Counted from the stretch's first letter, positions 7,681 to 15,599 are shown. The stretch: DNA of 18,846 nt from Aphodosoma sp045600865 (GCA_045600865.1 JAZRYS010000042.1:1-18846), one strand, 5' to 3'. Made by a program: numbers and translations. The notes: generated by a model not told the origin, from the letters alone.

Positions 7681-8456
7681 TGAACAAATCAATAGTAGTA
7701 ATAGGTTCCGGCAATGTTGCCTGCTCGCTTGTGCCTGCCTTGAAGGAGGCTGGTTATACAATCTTGCAGGTTTTCAGCCGCTCACGCATGTCTGCTGAAA
7801 GTCTTGCATATAAGGTTGGTGCAAGTGCAGTTACGCAACCAGAGAAGGTCATGGCAACTGCCGATATCTATCTCTATTGCCTGAAAGACGACGTGCTCTC
7901 GCAGTTGCAGGAGATGCACCTGCCATTTACGCAAGGATTACATATCCATACCTCTGGCACTATGTCAATGAGTCTCTTTGAAAAACTTGGCTGTCATCAG
8001 TTTGGCGTGCTCTATCCTTTCATGACATTCACCAAGAGCAGGCGAGTGCAGATGAGTAACGTGCCGTTGTTCATTGAATACAATTGCCGGATGGCAGAGA
8101 TTACTCTCCGTGACATGGCAGAGGCAATATCAGATAACGTGCAGACTCTTACAGAGGAGAGACGCAAGGCTTTGCACATAGCAGGCGTATTTTCGAATAA
8201 TTTCACTAATGCCTTGCTCTCAATGGCCGAAAATACTCTTGCAGAAGCAGGCTTGGACAAAAATGTGCTTGAACCTATAATGCAGGAGACGCTGGTGAAA
8301 TATATGTCTCTTGGAGCACGTGAAGCACAGACAGGACCTGCCATGCGTGGAGACATGAACGTAGTGGAGCAGCATATCAATCACCTTGAGGCTGACCGTG
8401 ATGCGCAGGAGGTATATCTTGCCATCACCAATTACATTATAAATAAAATAAAATGA
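7680..8456 (+). CDS. Rossmann-fold DUF2520 family protein
   Basis: 258 residues. An N-terminal Rossmann domain (IVVIGSGNVA, GSGNVA at 9-14) of the NADP-oxidoreductase/ProC-like type is followed by an all-helical C-terminal DUF2520 domain with the signature HIAGVFSNNF. The family resembles small beta-hydroxyacid or pyrroline-5-carboxylate reductases, but its substrate is unknown to me. In many Bacteroidota this gene sits directly before a KdsC-type phosphatase, as here (4-bp ATGA overlap). That suggests a shared pathway, possibly in envelope sugar metabolism. The start overlaps the nitroreductase stop by one base. Confidence 0.85.
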   Translation: MNKSIVVIGSGNVACSLVPALKEAGYTILQVFSRSRMSAESLAYKVGASAVTQPEKVMATADIYLYCLKDDVLSQLQEMHLPFTQGLHIHTSGTMSMSLFEKLGCHQFGVLYPFMTFTKSRRVQMSNVPLFIEYNCRMAEITLRDMAEAISDNVQTLTEERRKALHIAGVFSNNFTNALLSMAENTLAEAGLDKNVLEPIMQETLVKYMSLGAREAQTGPAMRGDMNVVEQHINHLEADRDAQEVYLAITNYIINKIK

Positions 8457-9001
8457 TACCAGATAATTTCGCATCTCTCAACTTCAAGCAGAAACTGCCA
8501 TACGTCAAGGCTTTTGTCTTTGATGTGGATGGGGTTCTTTCTTTTGTCACCATGCCTCTTGACGAAGAGGGTGTTCCCCAACGTATGGTAAATGTGAAAG
8601 ATGGGTATATTATCAATCTTGCAAACAGGTTGGACTATCATGTGGCAATTATAACAGGTTGCAATGTAGAGGCTGTGCGCAAGCGTTTTGAGACACTTGG
8701 AGTAAAGCCCGAAAATATCTATCTCAAGTCTTCAGACAAGATACCGCCATACGAGGATTTCATCAGCCGTTATGGTCTGAAAGATGAGGAAGTTCTGTTT
8801 ATGGGTGATGATATGCCAGATGTTCCAATAATGAAGCGAGTAGGCGTAAGGGCTTGTCCGGCAGATGCCTGTCCTGAGATTGTCAGAATATGCGAATATG
8901 TCTCTCAAAAAGAAGGCGGCAGAGGCTGTGTGCGTGAGGTGATGGAACAGGTCTTGAGAGTGCAAGGCAAGTGGGGAACATCCGAAGGTGCAGTTTGGTG
9001 A
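8453..9001 (+). CDS. kdsC: KdsC-family HAD phosphatase (probable KDO-8-phosphate phosphatase)
   Basis: A 182-residue HAD hydrolase without a cap domain, matching the KdsC/YrbI subfamily. Motif I is FDVDGVL with nucleophile D24 and acid/base D26. Motif II is T68 (IITG). The conserved Lys is probably K96. Motif IV is GDDMPDVP (118-125). The C-terminal GGRGCVREV segment is also typical. KdsC removes phosphate from 3-deoxy-D-manno-octulosonate 8-phosphate in the lipid A core pathway. Close relatives act on keto-deoxynonulosonate or similar sugar phosphates, so the exact substrate is inferred. In several Bacteroidota a maf gene follows; here a 64-bp gap with a 9-bp repeat follows instead. Confidence 0.85.
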   Translation: MIPDNFASLNFKQKLPYVKAFVFDVDGVLSFVTMPLDEEGVPQRMVNVKDGYIINLANRLDYHVAIITGCNVEAVRKRFETLGVKPENIYLKSSDKIPPYEDFISRYGLKDEEVLFMGDDMPDVPIMKRVGVRACPADACPEIVRICEYVSQKEGGRGCVREVMEQVLRVQGKWGTSEGAVW

Positions 9002-9013
9002 AAAATAGAGAAA

Positions 9014-9049
9014 CTAGAGAATCTAGAAAATCTAGAAGTTCTAGATAAA
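9014..9049 (+). repeat. Four degenerate tandem 9-bp units (CTAGANNNN)
   Basis: CTAGAGAAT, CTAGAAAAT, CTAGAAGTT and CTAGATAAA run head to tail at 9014, 9023, 9032 and 9041. The invariant part is CTAGA, and the array also gives several TCTAGA palindromes. It fills the 64-bp gap between the KdsC gene and the next ATG at 9066, just as the heptamer array fills the gap at 7075-7134. Confidence 0.8.
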
Positions 9050-9065
9050 TAATAACTAACAGCTT

Positions 9066-10037
9066 ATGAAAATATTACTTACAACAAACCTTCCAAAGAT
9101 AGGCTTCACCGAGATGCAAGGGATTGCAGATGTCGTGATGCCCGAGAAGCATAAGTTTACTGCTGAAGAACTTATGAAAGAGATTGTAGATGCCGACTTT
9201 CTGATATCTACTTTTGATTATAAGATTCCAGAGACGATGATAGAGGCAGGCAAGAATCTCAAGGCTATCATCAATTTCGGTGTAGGTTTCAACAATGTTG
9301 ATGTGGCGGCTGCCACCAAGCGTGGACTTCCTGTCACAAACACACCTATACCTGTCATAGAGCCAACGGCAGAACACGCTTTCACTCTCATGCTGGCAAT
9401 CTCTCACCGTATTGCAGAACTCGACCGCAAACTGCGTATGCCAGACAACGACATTGAGTTTGGTGTGATGATGAACCTTGGCGTGGCTATTTACGGCAAG
9501 ACTCTCGGTATAATAGGCATGGGTAACATTGGCAAGGCTGTTGCTCGTCGTGCAAAGGCTTGTGGCATGAATATCCTCTACAACAAGCGTCACCGGTTGA
9601 CTGCAGAAGAGGAAAAAGAATATGGTGCTACATACGCTACAGTTGATGAGATTCTGAGGAACTCCGACTACGTCTCTCTTCATTGCCCATATACCCCAGA
9701 GACACACCATATAATTGATGCAGAGGCATTCGCAAAGATGAAAGATGGCGCAATACTCATCAATACTGCCCGTGGAGCATGTGTTGACGAGGCTGAGCTT
9801 GTAAAGGCTCTTCAGAGCAGGAAACTCTTCGGTGCAGCACTTGATGTCTATGAGTTTGAGCCGAAGATAACTGAGGAACTATTGCATCTTGACAATGTGG
9901 TTCTCTCTCCGCACATAGGTACAGGCACGATTGACGCACGCATTGAAATGTGCCACAACTGCTGCCGCAACATCCTTTATTTCCAGAAGGGACAATTAGA
10001 AAAAATGGATATAGTTAACAAACAAATTATTAAATGA
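9066..10037 (+). CDS. D-isomer-specific 2-hydroxyacid dehydrogenase
   Basis: A 323-residue dehydrogenase of the D-2-hydroxyacid family, acting on 2-keto acids in the cytoplasm. The nucleotide-binding motif is GMGNIG (151-156). Catalytic residues are R236 (NTARG), E265 (DVYEFEP) and H283 (SPHIG). The end of the second Rossmann strand reads YNKRHR and lacks the acidic residue that selects NAD, so NADP(H) use is likely. That would fit a glyoxylate/hydroxypyruvate-reductase-like enzyme better than classic SerA, and there is no ACT domain. The substrate is not determined. The stop overlaps the start of the M13 peptidase (ATGA at 10034-10037). Confidence 0.92.
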   Translation: MKILLTTNLPKIGFTEMQGIADVVMPEKHKFTAEELMKEIVDADFLISTFDYKIPETMIEAGKNLKAIINFGVGFNNVDVAAATKRGLPVTNTPIPVIEPTAEHAFTLMLAISHRIAELDRKLRMPDNDIEFGVMMNLGVAIYGKTLGIIGMGNIGKAVARRAKACGMNILYNKRHRLTAEEEKEYGATYATVDEILRNSDYVSLHCPYTPETHHIIDAEAFAKMKDGAILINTARGACVDEAELVKALQSRKLFGAALDVYEFEPKITEELLHLDNVVLSPHIGTGTIDARIEMCHNCCRNILYFQKGQLEKMDIVNKQIIK

Positions 10038-12052
10038 AAAAGTTATTTTTCGCAATGGCAACTATGGCAGTATTATTGACAGGTTGCGACAAAAAGACTC
10101 CTGATACCCTTGAGGCTGGTATCTTGGAGGAGAACCTGGACCGTTCTTTCGAACCAGGTGCTGATTTCTATCAGTTTGCAACAGGTGGCTGGCAGAAGCT
10201 CCACCCACTGACAGGCGAGTATTCTCGTTTTGGTTCTTTCGACCTCTTGGCAGAGAACAACCGTGAGCAGCTCAATGGCCTCATCGACGAGATTGTCAAG
10301 GGTGATCAGAAGGCTGGTACAGAGGCTCAGAAAATCAAGGACCTCTATCTTGCAGCTATGGACACTGCAAAACGCAATGCTCAGGGTATCGCTCCTCTGG
10401 TAGATGAACTTGCTGCAATCAACGAGATGAAGACAGCAGAGGATTTCGCACGCTTCATGGGTCGTGACGTTGCTGACCTCTTCTTCGGAATGTATGTAGA
10501 TGCTGACATCATGAATGCAAAGCAGTATCTGCTTTATGTCGTTCAGTCTGGTCTTGGCATGGGCGAGCGTGACTACTATCTTGATGACTCTGAGGCTATC
10601 AAACGTGTACGTGATGCTTATGTCCCTTACATGACTCAGATGCTCACAATTGCTGGTGTCAAGAATCCAGATGCTCAGGCTAAGGCTGTCTATGAACTTG
10701 AGCATAAGCTTGCTGAGGCTCACAGCACAAACGTAGAACTTCGTGATGATGCTGCAAACTATCATCTCTACTCTTATCAGCAGCTCAAGGACTCTTTCCC
10801 TGGCTTTGCATGGGATGTTTATTTCACAGAGGTTGGTGTTCAGCCTAAACAGGTCAACATTGGTCAGCCAAAGGTTGTCAACACTATGATTGAGATTCTC
10901 GCGAACACACCAATCGAGACTCTCAAATCATACGCAACTGCAGCCCTCATGAGCAATGCAGCAGGCTATCTCTCAAGCGACATCTATGATGTTGACTTTG
11001 CTTTCTATGGCAAGGTTATGTCAGGAAAACAGGAGCAGCAGCCTCTCTGGAAACGTGCTACTACAATGGTTAACGGTCAGTTGGGCATGGCTCTCGGTCA
11101 TCTCTATTGCGACAAGTATTTCCCACAGGAGAACAAAGACCGCATGGAAACTCTCGTAAGCAACCTCAAAGAGGCTTACAAGCAGCGTATTCAGAATCTT
11201 GACTGGATGGGTGCTGAAACTAAGGCTAAGGCTACTGAGAAGATTGACGCCATCTATGTTAAGGTAGGCTTCCCTAAGACTTGGCGCGACTATTCGGCAG
11301 TTGCCGTTGATACTGCTGATAACTATTGGACTATATGCAAGAAACTCAGCAAGTTCAATGCTCAGTATGAGTTCTCTAAACTCAACCGTCCAGAGGTTGA
11401 CAAGGACGAGTGGCTCATGACTCCTCAGACAGTCAACGCTTATTACAACCCAACGACAAACGAAATCTGCTTCCCTGCAGGTATCCTCCAATATCCATTC
11501 TTCGACATGAAGGCTGACGATGCTTTCAACTATGGTGCTATCGGTGTTGTTATCGGTCATGAGATGACTCACGGCTTTGACGACCAGGGTTCTAAGTTCG
11601 ACAAGAATGGCAACTTCAACGACTGGTGGACAGCAGAGGATCGCAAGAACTTCGAGACTCGCACCAAGGTCATGGAAGAATACTTCAATGGTATAGAGGT
11701 TGCCCCAGGCTTGTTTGCAAATGGCGCATTCACCCTTGGCGAGAACATTGCCGACCATGGCGGACTTCAGGTTGCTTATCAGGCATTCTGCAATGCTACA
11801 GAGAATGTTGAGGCTAAGGACAAGCTTGAAATGACTCCTGCACAGCGTTTCTTCGTTGCATATTCTAACGTATGGGCTGGTAATATCCGTGACGAGGAGA
11901 TTGTTTCTCGCACAAAGTCTGACCCTCACTCACTCGGTCGCTGGAGAGTTAACGGTGCTCTTCCTCACATCAACGCATGGTACGAGGCATTCGGCATCAA
12001 GGAGACTGACCCTCTCTATCTCGCTCCTGAGAAACGTGTTTCAATCTGGTAA
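10034..12052 (+). CDS. pepO: M13 family metallopeptidase (neprilysin/PepO-like lipoprotein)
   Basis: A 672-residue zinc endopeptidase, likely anchored on the periplasmic side or exported. The N-terminus is a lipoprotein signal (VLLTGC, lipidated C18). The zinc site is HEMTH (509-513) with the third ligand E570 in GENIADHGG (569-577). The end of the chain is the M13 C-terminal block. The length matches full-length bacterial M13 enzymes, which cleave oligopeptides. It is translationally coupled to the upstream dehydrogenase by a 4-bp overlap and is the last gene of the long plus-strand run; a hairpin follows 26 bp after the stop. The pepO symbol is by family resemblance only. Confidence 0.94.
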   Translation: MKKLFFAMATMAVLLTGCDKKTPDTLEAGILEENLDRSFEPGADFYQFATGGWQKLHPLTGEYSRFGSFDLLAENNREQLNGLIDEIVKGDQKAGTEAQKIKDLYLAAMDTAKRNAQGIAPLVDELAAINEMKTAEDFARFMGRDVADLFFGMYVDADIMNAKQYLLYVVQSGLGMGERDYYLDDSEAIKRVRDAYVPYMTQMLTIAGVKNPDAQAKAVYELEHKLAEAHSTNVELRDDAANYHLYSYQQLKDSFPGFAWDVYFTEVGVQPKQVNIGQPKVVNTMIEILANTPIETLKSYATAALMSNAAGYLSSDIYDVDFAFYGKVMSGKQEQQPLWKRATTMVNGQLGMALGHLYCDKYFPQENKDRMETLVSNLKEAYKQRIQNLDWMGAETKAKATEKIDAIYVKVGFPKTWRDYSAVAVDTADNYWTICKKLSKFNAQYEFSKLNRPEVDKDEWLMTPQTVNAYYNPTTNEICFPAGILQYPFFDMKADDAFNYGAIGVVIGHEMTHGFDDQGSKFDKNGNFNDWWTAEDRKNFETRTKVMEEYFNGIEVAPGLFANGAFTLGENIADHGGLQVAYQAFCNATENVEAKDKLEMTPAQRFFVAYSNVWAGNIRDEEIVSRTKSDPHSLGRWRVNGALPHINAWYEAFGIKETDPLYLAPEKRVSIW

Positions 12053-12070
12053 TTTATCATACACCACAAT

Positions 12071-12151
12071 GAAAATCCGAGGGGCTCGCAACGCTTTGCG
12101 AGCCCCTCTTGTTCCTATTAAGTCTATCAGATTCCAAAGTACTTTGAAATC
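12071..12151 (-). ncRNA. Candidate small RNA (~80 nt) with two hairpins
   Basis: A full promoter at 12187-12157 on the minus strand would start RNA at about 12151. The first hairpin spans 12150-12131 (core CAAAGTACTTTG). On the minus strand its outer stem is completed by a G-U pair, whereas the plus strand has a C-A mismatch, so the fold favours minus-strand RNA. The second is the 13-bp GC-rich stem at 12108-12079, followed by GGATTTTC. No ATG frame lies inside, only a TTG frame of 26 codons without a ribosome site. The RNA is inferred; no family was recognised. Confidence 0.4.
12079..12116. terminator. Terminator hairpin after the M13 gene, probably bidirectional
   Basis: Bases 12079-12091 pair with 12096-12108 in a perfect 13-bp GC-rich stem with a 4-nt loop. 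A weak U-rich tail follows on the plus strand (TTGTTCCT) and on the minus strand (GGATTTTC). It ends the plus-strand operon and would also end any minus-strand transcript from the promoter at 12157-12187. Confidence 0.75.
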
Positions 12152-12156
12152 GGGTG

Positions 12157-12187
12157 CAAAGGTACGACTTTTTTGCGATGTGGCAAA
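12157..12187 (-). promoter_or_regulatory. Orphan Bacteroidota promoter on the minus strand
   Basis: Minus-strand TTTG (12187-12184), a 19-bp spacer and TACCTTTG (12164-12157) match the consensus as well as the thrS promoter does. No minus-strand gene lies downstream: the transcript would meet the hairpin at 12079-12108 and then run antisense to the M13 gene. Confidence 0.75.
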
Positions 12188-12197
12188 ACGTTCTGCT

Positions 12198-12231
12198 CTG
12201 AATGGTTGATTATGTCTGCTGAATGGTTGAT
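12198..12231 (-). promoter_or_regulatory. 13-bp direct repeat at 21-bp spacing, candidate LytTR-regulator binding site
   Basis: On the minus strand ATCAACCATTCAG occurs exactly at 12231-12219 and 12210-12198, so the copies are 21 bp apart (two helical turns). The inner copy ends 10 bp before the -33 TTTG. LytTR-domain regulators (AgrA, BtsR, YpdB) bind paired direct repeats at about this spacing. The core ACCATTCA matches the published BtsR half-site ACC(G/A)CT(C/T)A at 7 of 8 positions. The LytTR regulator gene ends 10 bp away. Binding itself is inferred. Confidence 0.6.
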
Positions 12232-12240
12232 ACCGCTACT

Positions 12241-12996
12241 TCAAATTACTCCATACCAATCAAGGAAATTCTTAACCCTCTGTCGTGATACGAATATATC
12301 ACTATCTTGTCTTGGCTTGAGTGTCAGTTTCAATCGCCCATTGAAATAGTGCGACACCTTTTCAATGGAATTGATATTTACAATAAAACTGCGTGATATA
12401 CGGAAAAATTTCTCTTCGTCCAGTTGTGCTTCCATGTCAGCGAGCGAGGGATTGATTATCAGTTGCTTGTTTGAAAATGTAACAAGAGTGGTGTAATGGT
12501 CTTCGGACTGAAGGAAAGCAATGTCGTCTGTCAATACCGATGTGTAGCTGTCGCCAATGCGGAATGTCAGACGCTGAGGCTTTTTAGATGGCTTTGCGAT
12601 TGCCTCCATGCTTTTTTCTATTGCATTGCGTTGACCTATAGCCAGAATTTTGGTCAGCTTGCTGATTGCCTCGGCAAGTTCTTCGTCAGTATATGGCTTG
12701 AGCAGATAGGCAATGCCGTTTGTGTTGAATGCCTCAATTGCGTATTGGTCGTAGGCAGTTGTGAATATTACAGGTGAATCTACACTGCATTGTTTGAATA
12801 TTTCAAAGCAGAGATCATCCTCCAGATGTATGTCCATAAAGATGAGGTCTGGTTGTGGATTGTTATGTATGAATTCAACTGTTTTGGCAACTGAGGCTGT
12901 TTTTCCGACTATTTTGTTGTTATTGTCAAGTTTTATCAGCGATTGCTCCAATCCTTGTGCTGAGATTGCTTCGTCTTCAACTATTAGAATGTTCAT
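12241..12996 (-). CDS. LytTR-family response regulator
   Basis: A 251-residue DNA-binding response regulator, partner of the kinase encoded just upstream. The receiver domain (1-120) has the acidic pocket E7/D8, phospho-acceptor D55 (FMDIHLED), switch T79/T80 and K100 (YLLKPY). The LytTR domain (about 147-251) shows SEDHYTTLV, FFRISRSFIVNINSI and the C-terminal VSRQRVKNFLDW. I place the start at the ATG at 12996, which gives MNILIVEDE, begins 10 bp after the kinase stop and has GAGG 5 bp upstream. A longer in-frame start at 13044 would overlap the kinase gene and add a non-family tail. Candidate binding repeats lie directly past its stop. Confidence 0.94.
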   Translation of the reverse strand: MNILIVEDEAISAQGLEQSLIKLDNNNKIVGKTASVAKTVEFIHNNPQPDLIFMDIHLEDDLCFEIFKQCSVDSPVIFTTAYDQYAIEAFNTNGIAYLLKPYTDEELAEAISKLTKILAIGQRNAIEKSMEAIAKPSKKPQRLTFRIGDSYTSVLTDDIAFLQSEDHYTTLVTFSNKQLIINPSLADMEAQLDEEKFFRISRSFIVNINSIEKVSHYFNGRLKLTLKPRQDSDIFVSRQRVKNFLDWYGVI

Positions 12997-13006
12997 ATTG
13001 CCTCGT

Positions 13007-14101
13007 TTATTGTTGTGAGAAAATGTTTTGTGCCTCTGCAGCACTGAGTAGTGGCACCTTGACGGTGAACTTTTCGGCTGTTTCGATGATTTTTATTTTG
13101 CGCTTGGTGATAATCTCGTATTTTGACACAAGACCTGACAGACCGAGCCCTGTTGAATCTGCCGACCGAAGCCGTGGGTTTATGTTATTTGTAACTACAA
13201 CATAGTTTTCGTCAAGGAAGACATCGACAATAAGTGGTCTTTCGGCTGATGCTATGTTGTGCTTGCACGCATTTTCTATAAGCAGCTGTACGGAGGTCGG
13301 AATGATACTCAGTGCAGCTGTGACAGGGTCTGTTATTTGTGGTAGATGGACTGTCAGTCCTTCATCATATCTGATTTGAAGGATGCTTGAATATTGTGAT
13401 GCAAAGTTGAGTTCTTCCTTCAGCGACGAGAGTTCGTTTTTGTTGTCGTTAGTCAGAAAATATCGGTAAATTGATGCAAGCTCTTTCGTGTATTTTATTG
13501 CCTTTTTCTGGTCAATGTTGATAAGCGAGGCAAGTACGTTCAGCGAGTTGAACAGGAAATGGGGGTTGACCTGTGCTTTAAGCTGATGGTAACGCATTTG
13601 GGTCAGTAGAAGTTCTTGTTCTTTCAACTGTATGTCGCGCAATTTCGAATAATTCAGCTGGTCAACGTATTTGGCAAGCAGCAATATGACAGTTGCCACC
13701 ATGGCATCTGCTACAATGCTGATGTTGAAATACATTTCGTTAACCAGTTCTGAGAATGTCTCATGGTCGTGAGGGTCAAAAATCAGGAATGCAATGATTG
13801 TGAATCCAACAGCTACTATTATGTTGAGCAGCAGTTGGGACGTGAACACCCATTTTTCGTATTTGTGTCCCCAGGCTTTGCGGTTGCAGAATTTCACCAT
13901 CTCCTGACAGAAGATACCCTCCACTATGACAAATGGTGCTCCGCACATCGTGCAGTAAATCATGAAATTCCATGAAATGTTCCCCTCATACATGATGTTG
14001 TTGAGGGCAATGATCATGAGATATGATATTGCTATGCCGATAACGCCGATTGCAGTTATTGTATGGTGCCGCAGTTCGTAATGTTTGATTTTGTCTGTCA
14101 T
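13007..14101 (-). CDS. LytS-type sensor histidine kinase (four membrane segments)
   Basis: A 364-residue inner-membrane sensor. Four hydrophobic segments (about 14-35, 48-65, 86-108, 126-145) form the input region without an obvious extracellular sensor domain. A coiled linker (about 146-175) follows, then the His_kinase block AQVNPHFLFNSLN with phospho-acceptor H181. The HATPase part has the N-box LLIENACKHN (273-282) and the G-box STGLGLSGL. It pairs with the LytTR regulator that starts 10 bp after its stop. Its ATG overlaps the rarA stop (ATGA on the minus strand), so all three should share a transcript. The signal is unknown; small-molecule or membrane-state sensing is typical of related kinases. 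Confidence 0.93.
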   Translation of the reverse strand: MTDKIKHYELRHHTITAIGVIGIAISYLMIIALNNIMYEGNISWNFMIYCTMCGAPFVIVEGIFCQEMVKFCNRKAWGHKYEKWVFTSQLLLNIIVAVGFTIIAFLIFDPHDHETFSELVNEMYFNISIVADAMVATVILLLAKYVDQLNYSKLRDIQLKEQELLLTQMRYHQLKAQVNPHFLFNSLNVLASLINIDQKKAIKYTKELASIYRYFLTNDNKNELSSLKEELNFASQYSSILQIRYDEGLTVHLPQITDPVTAALSIIPTSVQLLIENACKHNIASAERPLIVDVFLDENYVVVTNNINPRLRSADSTGLGLSGLVSKYEIITKRKIKIIETAEKFTVKVPLLSAAEAQNIFSQQ

Positions 14102-15288
14102 TTCTTTTGTTTCTTATATAGCAGGTCAGGCAGGTATTGCTGTTCAACCCAATGACCTGGGTAGTCGTGCGGATACTTGTATTCTGCACCGTAATTCAAT
14201 TCTTTCATCAGTTTGGTAGGGGCATTCCTGAGGTGCAGAGGCACTGGCAGGTCGCCTGTCTCGCGAACAGTCGCAAGCATCTCGTCAATTTTCAGATATG
14301 CCGAATTGTCTTTCTTTGAATTGGCCAAGTAGGCAGTTGTCATTGCCAAAGGTATCCTGCCTTCTGGCATACCTATTTTTGATACTGCATCAAAGCAGGC
14401 GTTTGCCAACAGAAGAGCGTTTGGATTAGCCAGCCCTATATCTTCTGTTGCGGAAATTATCAGTCTGCGGGCTATGAATTTTGGATCTTCGCCACCTTCG
14501 ATCATGCGGGCGAGCCAGTACATGGCGGCCTCAGCGTCCGAACCTCTTATGCTCTTTATGAAGGCGGAGATAATGTCGTAGTGCATTTCGCCATCCTTGT
14601 CGTAGGCCATCGGGTTTTCCTGCAGTCGTTGCATCACTGTGGCATTATCGACAATGACGTGGTCAGAGCCGGCACTGTTAATCAGCAGTTCAAGAATATT
14701 GAGCAATTTGCGAGCGTCACCTCCCGAGTGGCGCAGAAGTGCAGTATCTTCCTTTATGTCGAGTTCTATCTCTCCTTGCAGTTCTTTCTGTGCATGGGCT
14801 ATCAACTGCCTTAGATCTTCTGCCTCCAGACTTTTCAGCACATAAACCTGACACCGTGAGAGCAGAGGGGTGATTACTTCGAATGATGGATTTTCGGTAG
14901 TTGCGCCTATTAGGGTTATTGTGCCGTTTTCTACAGCACCTAAAAGTGAATCCTGCTGGGATTTCGAGAAACGGTGAATCTCGTCTATGAAAAGTATTGC
15001 TGAGTTGTTCGAGAAGAATTGACCCTGGCGAGCCTTCTCTATCACGTCGCGCACATCTTTGACCCCCGAGGTTACAGCCGAAAGAGTGTAAAAGGCACGG
15101 TCAAGTGTGTTGGCTATTATGCGTGCCAACGTGGTCTTGCCTACACCTGGAGGACCCCAGAGAATGAACGACGACACCCTGCCCGAGTCAATCATATTCC
15201 TCAGGATAGCACCCTCTCCTACAAGGTGTTTTTGTCCAACATAATCGTCAAGACTCTTTGGCCTGAGCCTTTCTGCAAGTGGTTTCAT
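14098..15288 (-). CDS. rarA: Replication-associated recombination protein A (RarA/MgsA AAA+ ATPase)
   Basis: An AAA+ ATPase of the clamp-loader-like RarA/MgsA/Mgs1 family, which acts at stalled replication forks and on DNA ends. The 396 residues are slightly below the 420-450 common in other phyla. Walker A is GPPGVGKTT (45-53), Walker B ILFIDEIH (98-105), sensor 1 GATTENPSF (128-136) and the arginine finger SR (144-145). The C-terminal helical tetramerisation part contains PMAYDKDGEMHYD and GLANPNALLLANA. It is the first gene of the minus-strand operon with the kinase and regulator. The likely promoter is about 310 bp upstream, so the mRNA carries a long leader with a repeat element. Confidence 0.95.
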   Translation of the reverse strand: MKPLAERLRPKSLDDYVGQKHLVGEGAILRNMIDSGRVSSFILWGPPGVGKTTLARIIANTLDRAFYTLSAVTSGVKDVRDVIEKARQGQFFSNNSAILFIDEIHRFSKSQQDSLLGAVENGTITLIGATTENPSFEVITPLLSRCQVYVLKSLEAEDLRQLIAHAQKELQGEIELDIKEDTALLRHSGGDARKLLNILELLINSAGSDHVIVDNATVMQRLQENPMAYDKDGEMHYDIISAFIKSIRGSDAEAAMYWLARMIEGGEDPKFIARRLIISATEDIGLANPNALLLANACFDAVSKIGMPEGRIPLAMTTAYLANSKKDNSAYLKIDEMLATVRETGDLPVPLHLRNAPTKLMKELNYGAEYKYPHDYPGHWVEQQYLPDLLYKKQKK

Positions 15289-15342
15289 CGGTATATTGCA
15301 ATTCAGCCTTCTATATGACTACTTTGTAATTTATTGGCAATC

Positions 15343-15552
15343 AAGCCCTGAAAGGGCGGCACATATTAGCACTGGGCGTGAGCCCTGTGTATATGTAAGG
15401 TTGTTATCTAATGTAAGCCCTGTAAGGGCGAAACAATTCTTTCACCATATATGCAATTGAATCCTGTCGCCACCTACGGGGCTCTATTAATGCACCAAAC
15501 ATCTTCACACAGGGCTCACGCCCTGCGCTATACTCTTTCGTCCTTTCAGGAC
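15343..15552. repeat. Hairpin-rich interspersed repeat, copy 1
   Basis: About 210 bp made of mini-hairpins: GCCCT-GAA-AGGGC (15345-15357), GGGC-GTGA-GCCC (15374-15385), GCCCT-GTA-AGGGC (15417-15429), CAGGGC-TCAC-GCCCTG (15510-15525) and GTCCT-TTC-AGGAC (15540-15552). The left and right halves are imperfect inverted repeats of each other around about 15450. The same element recurs at 18446-18670 and 18705-18846. It lies in the predicted rarA leader. I know no coding role for it. Confidence 0.9.
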
Positions 15553-15599
15553 TTGCCCGTTATTTTCTTCCTTTGTTTACGACCTCGTCAATTGCGCTG

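Noticed and set aside
12057..12137. 26-codon TTG-initiated frame on the minus strand in the small-RNA candidate
   Set aside because: No ribosome site, rare start codon, and it runs through both arms of the terminator stem.
12997..13044. Longer start for the LytTR regulator
   Set aside because: It would overlap the kinase gene and add residues not found in receiver domains. The ATG at 12996 gives the canonical MNILIVEDE and has GAGG upstream.
15343..15552. CRISPR array
   Set aside because: Repeats are unequal mini-hairpins with variable spacing, the units at 18446 and 18705 are about 259 bp apart, and there are no cas genes.
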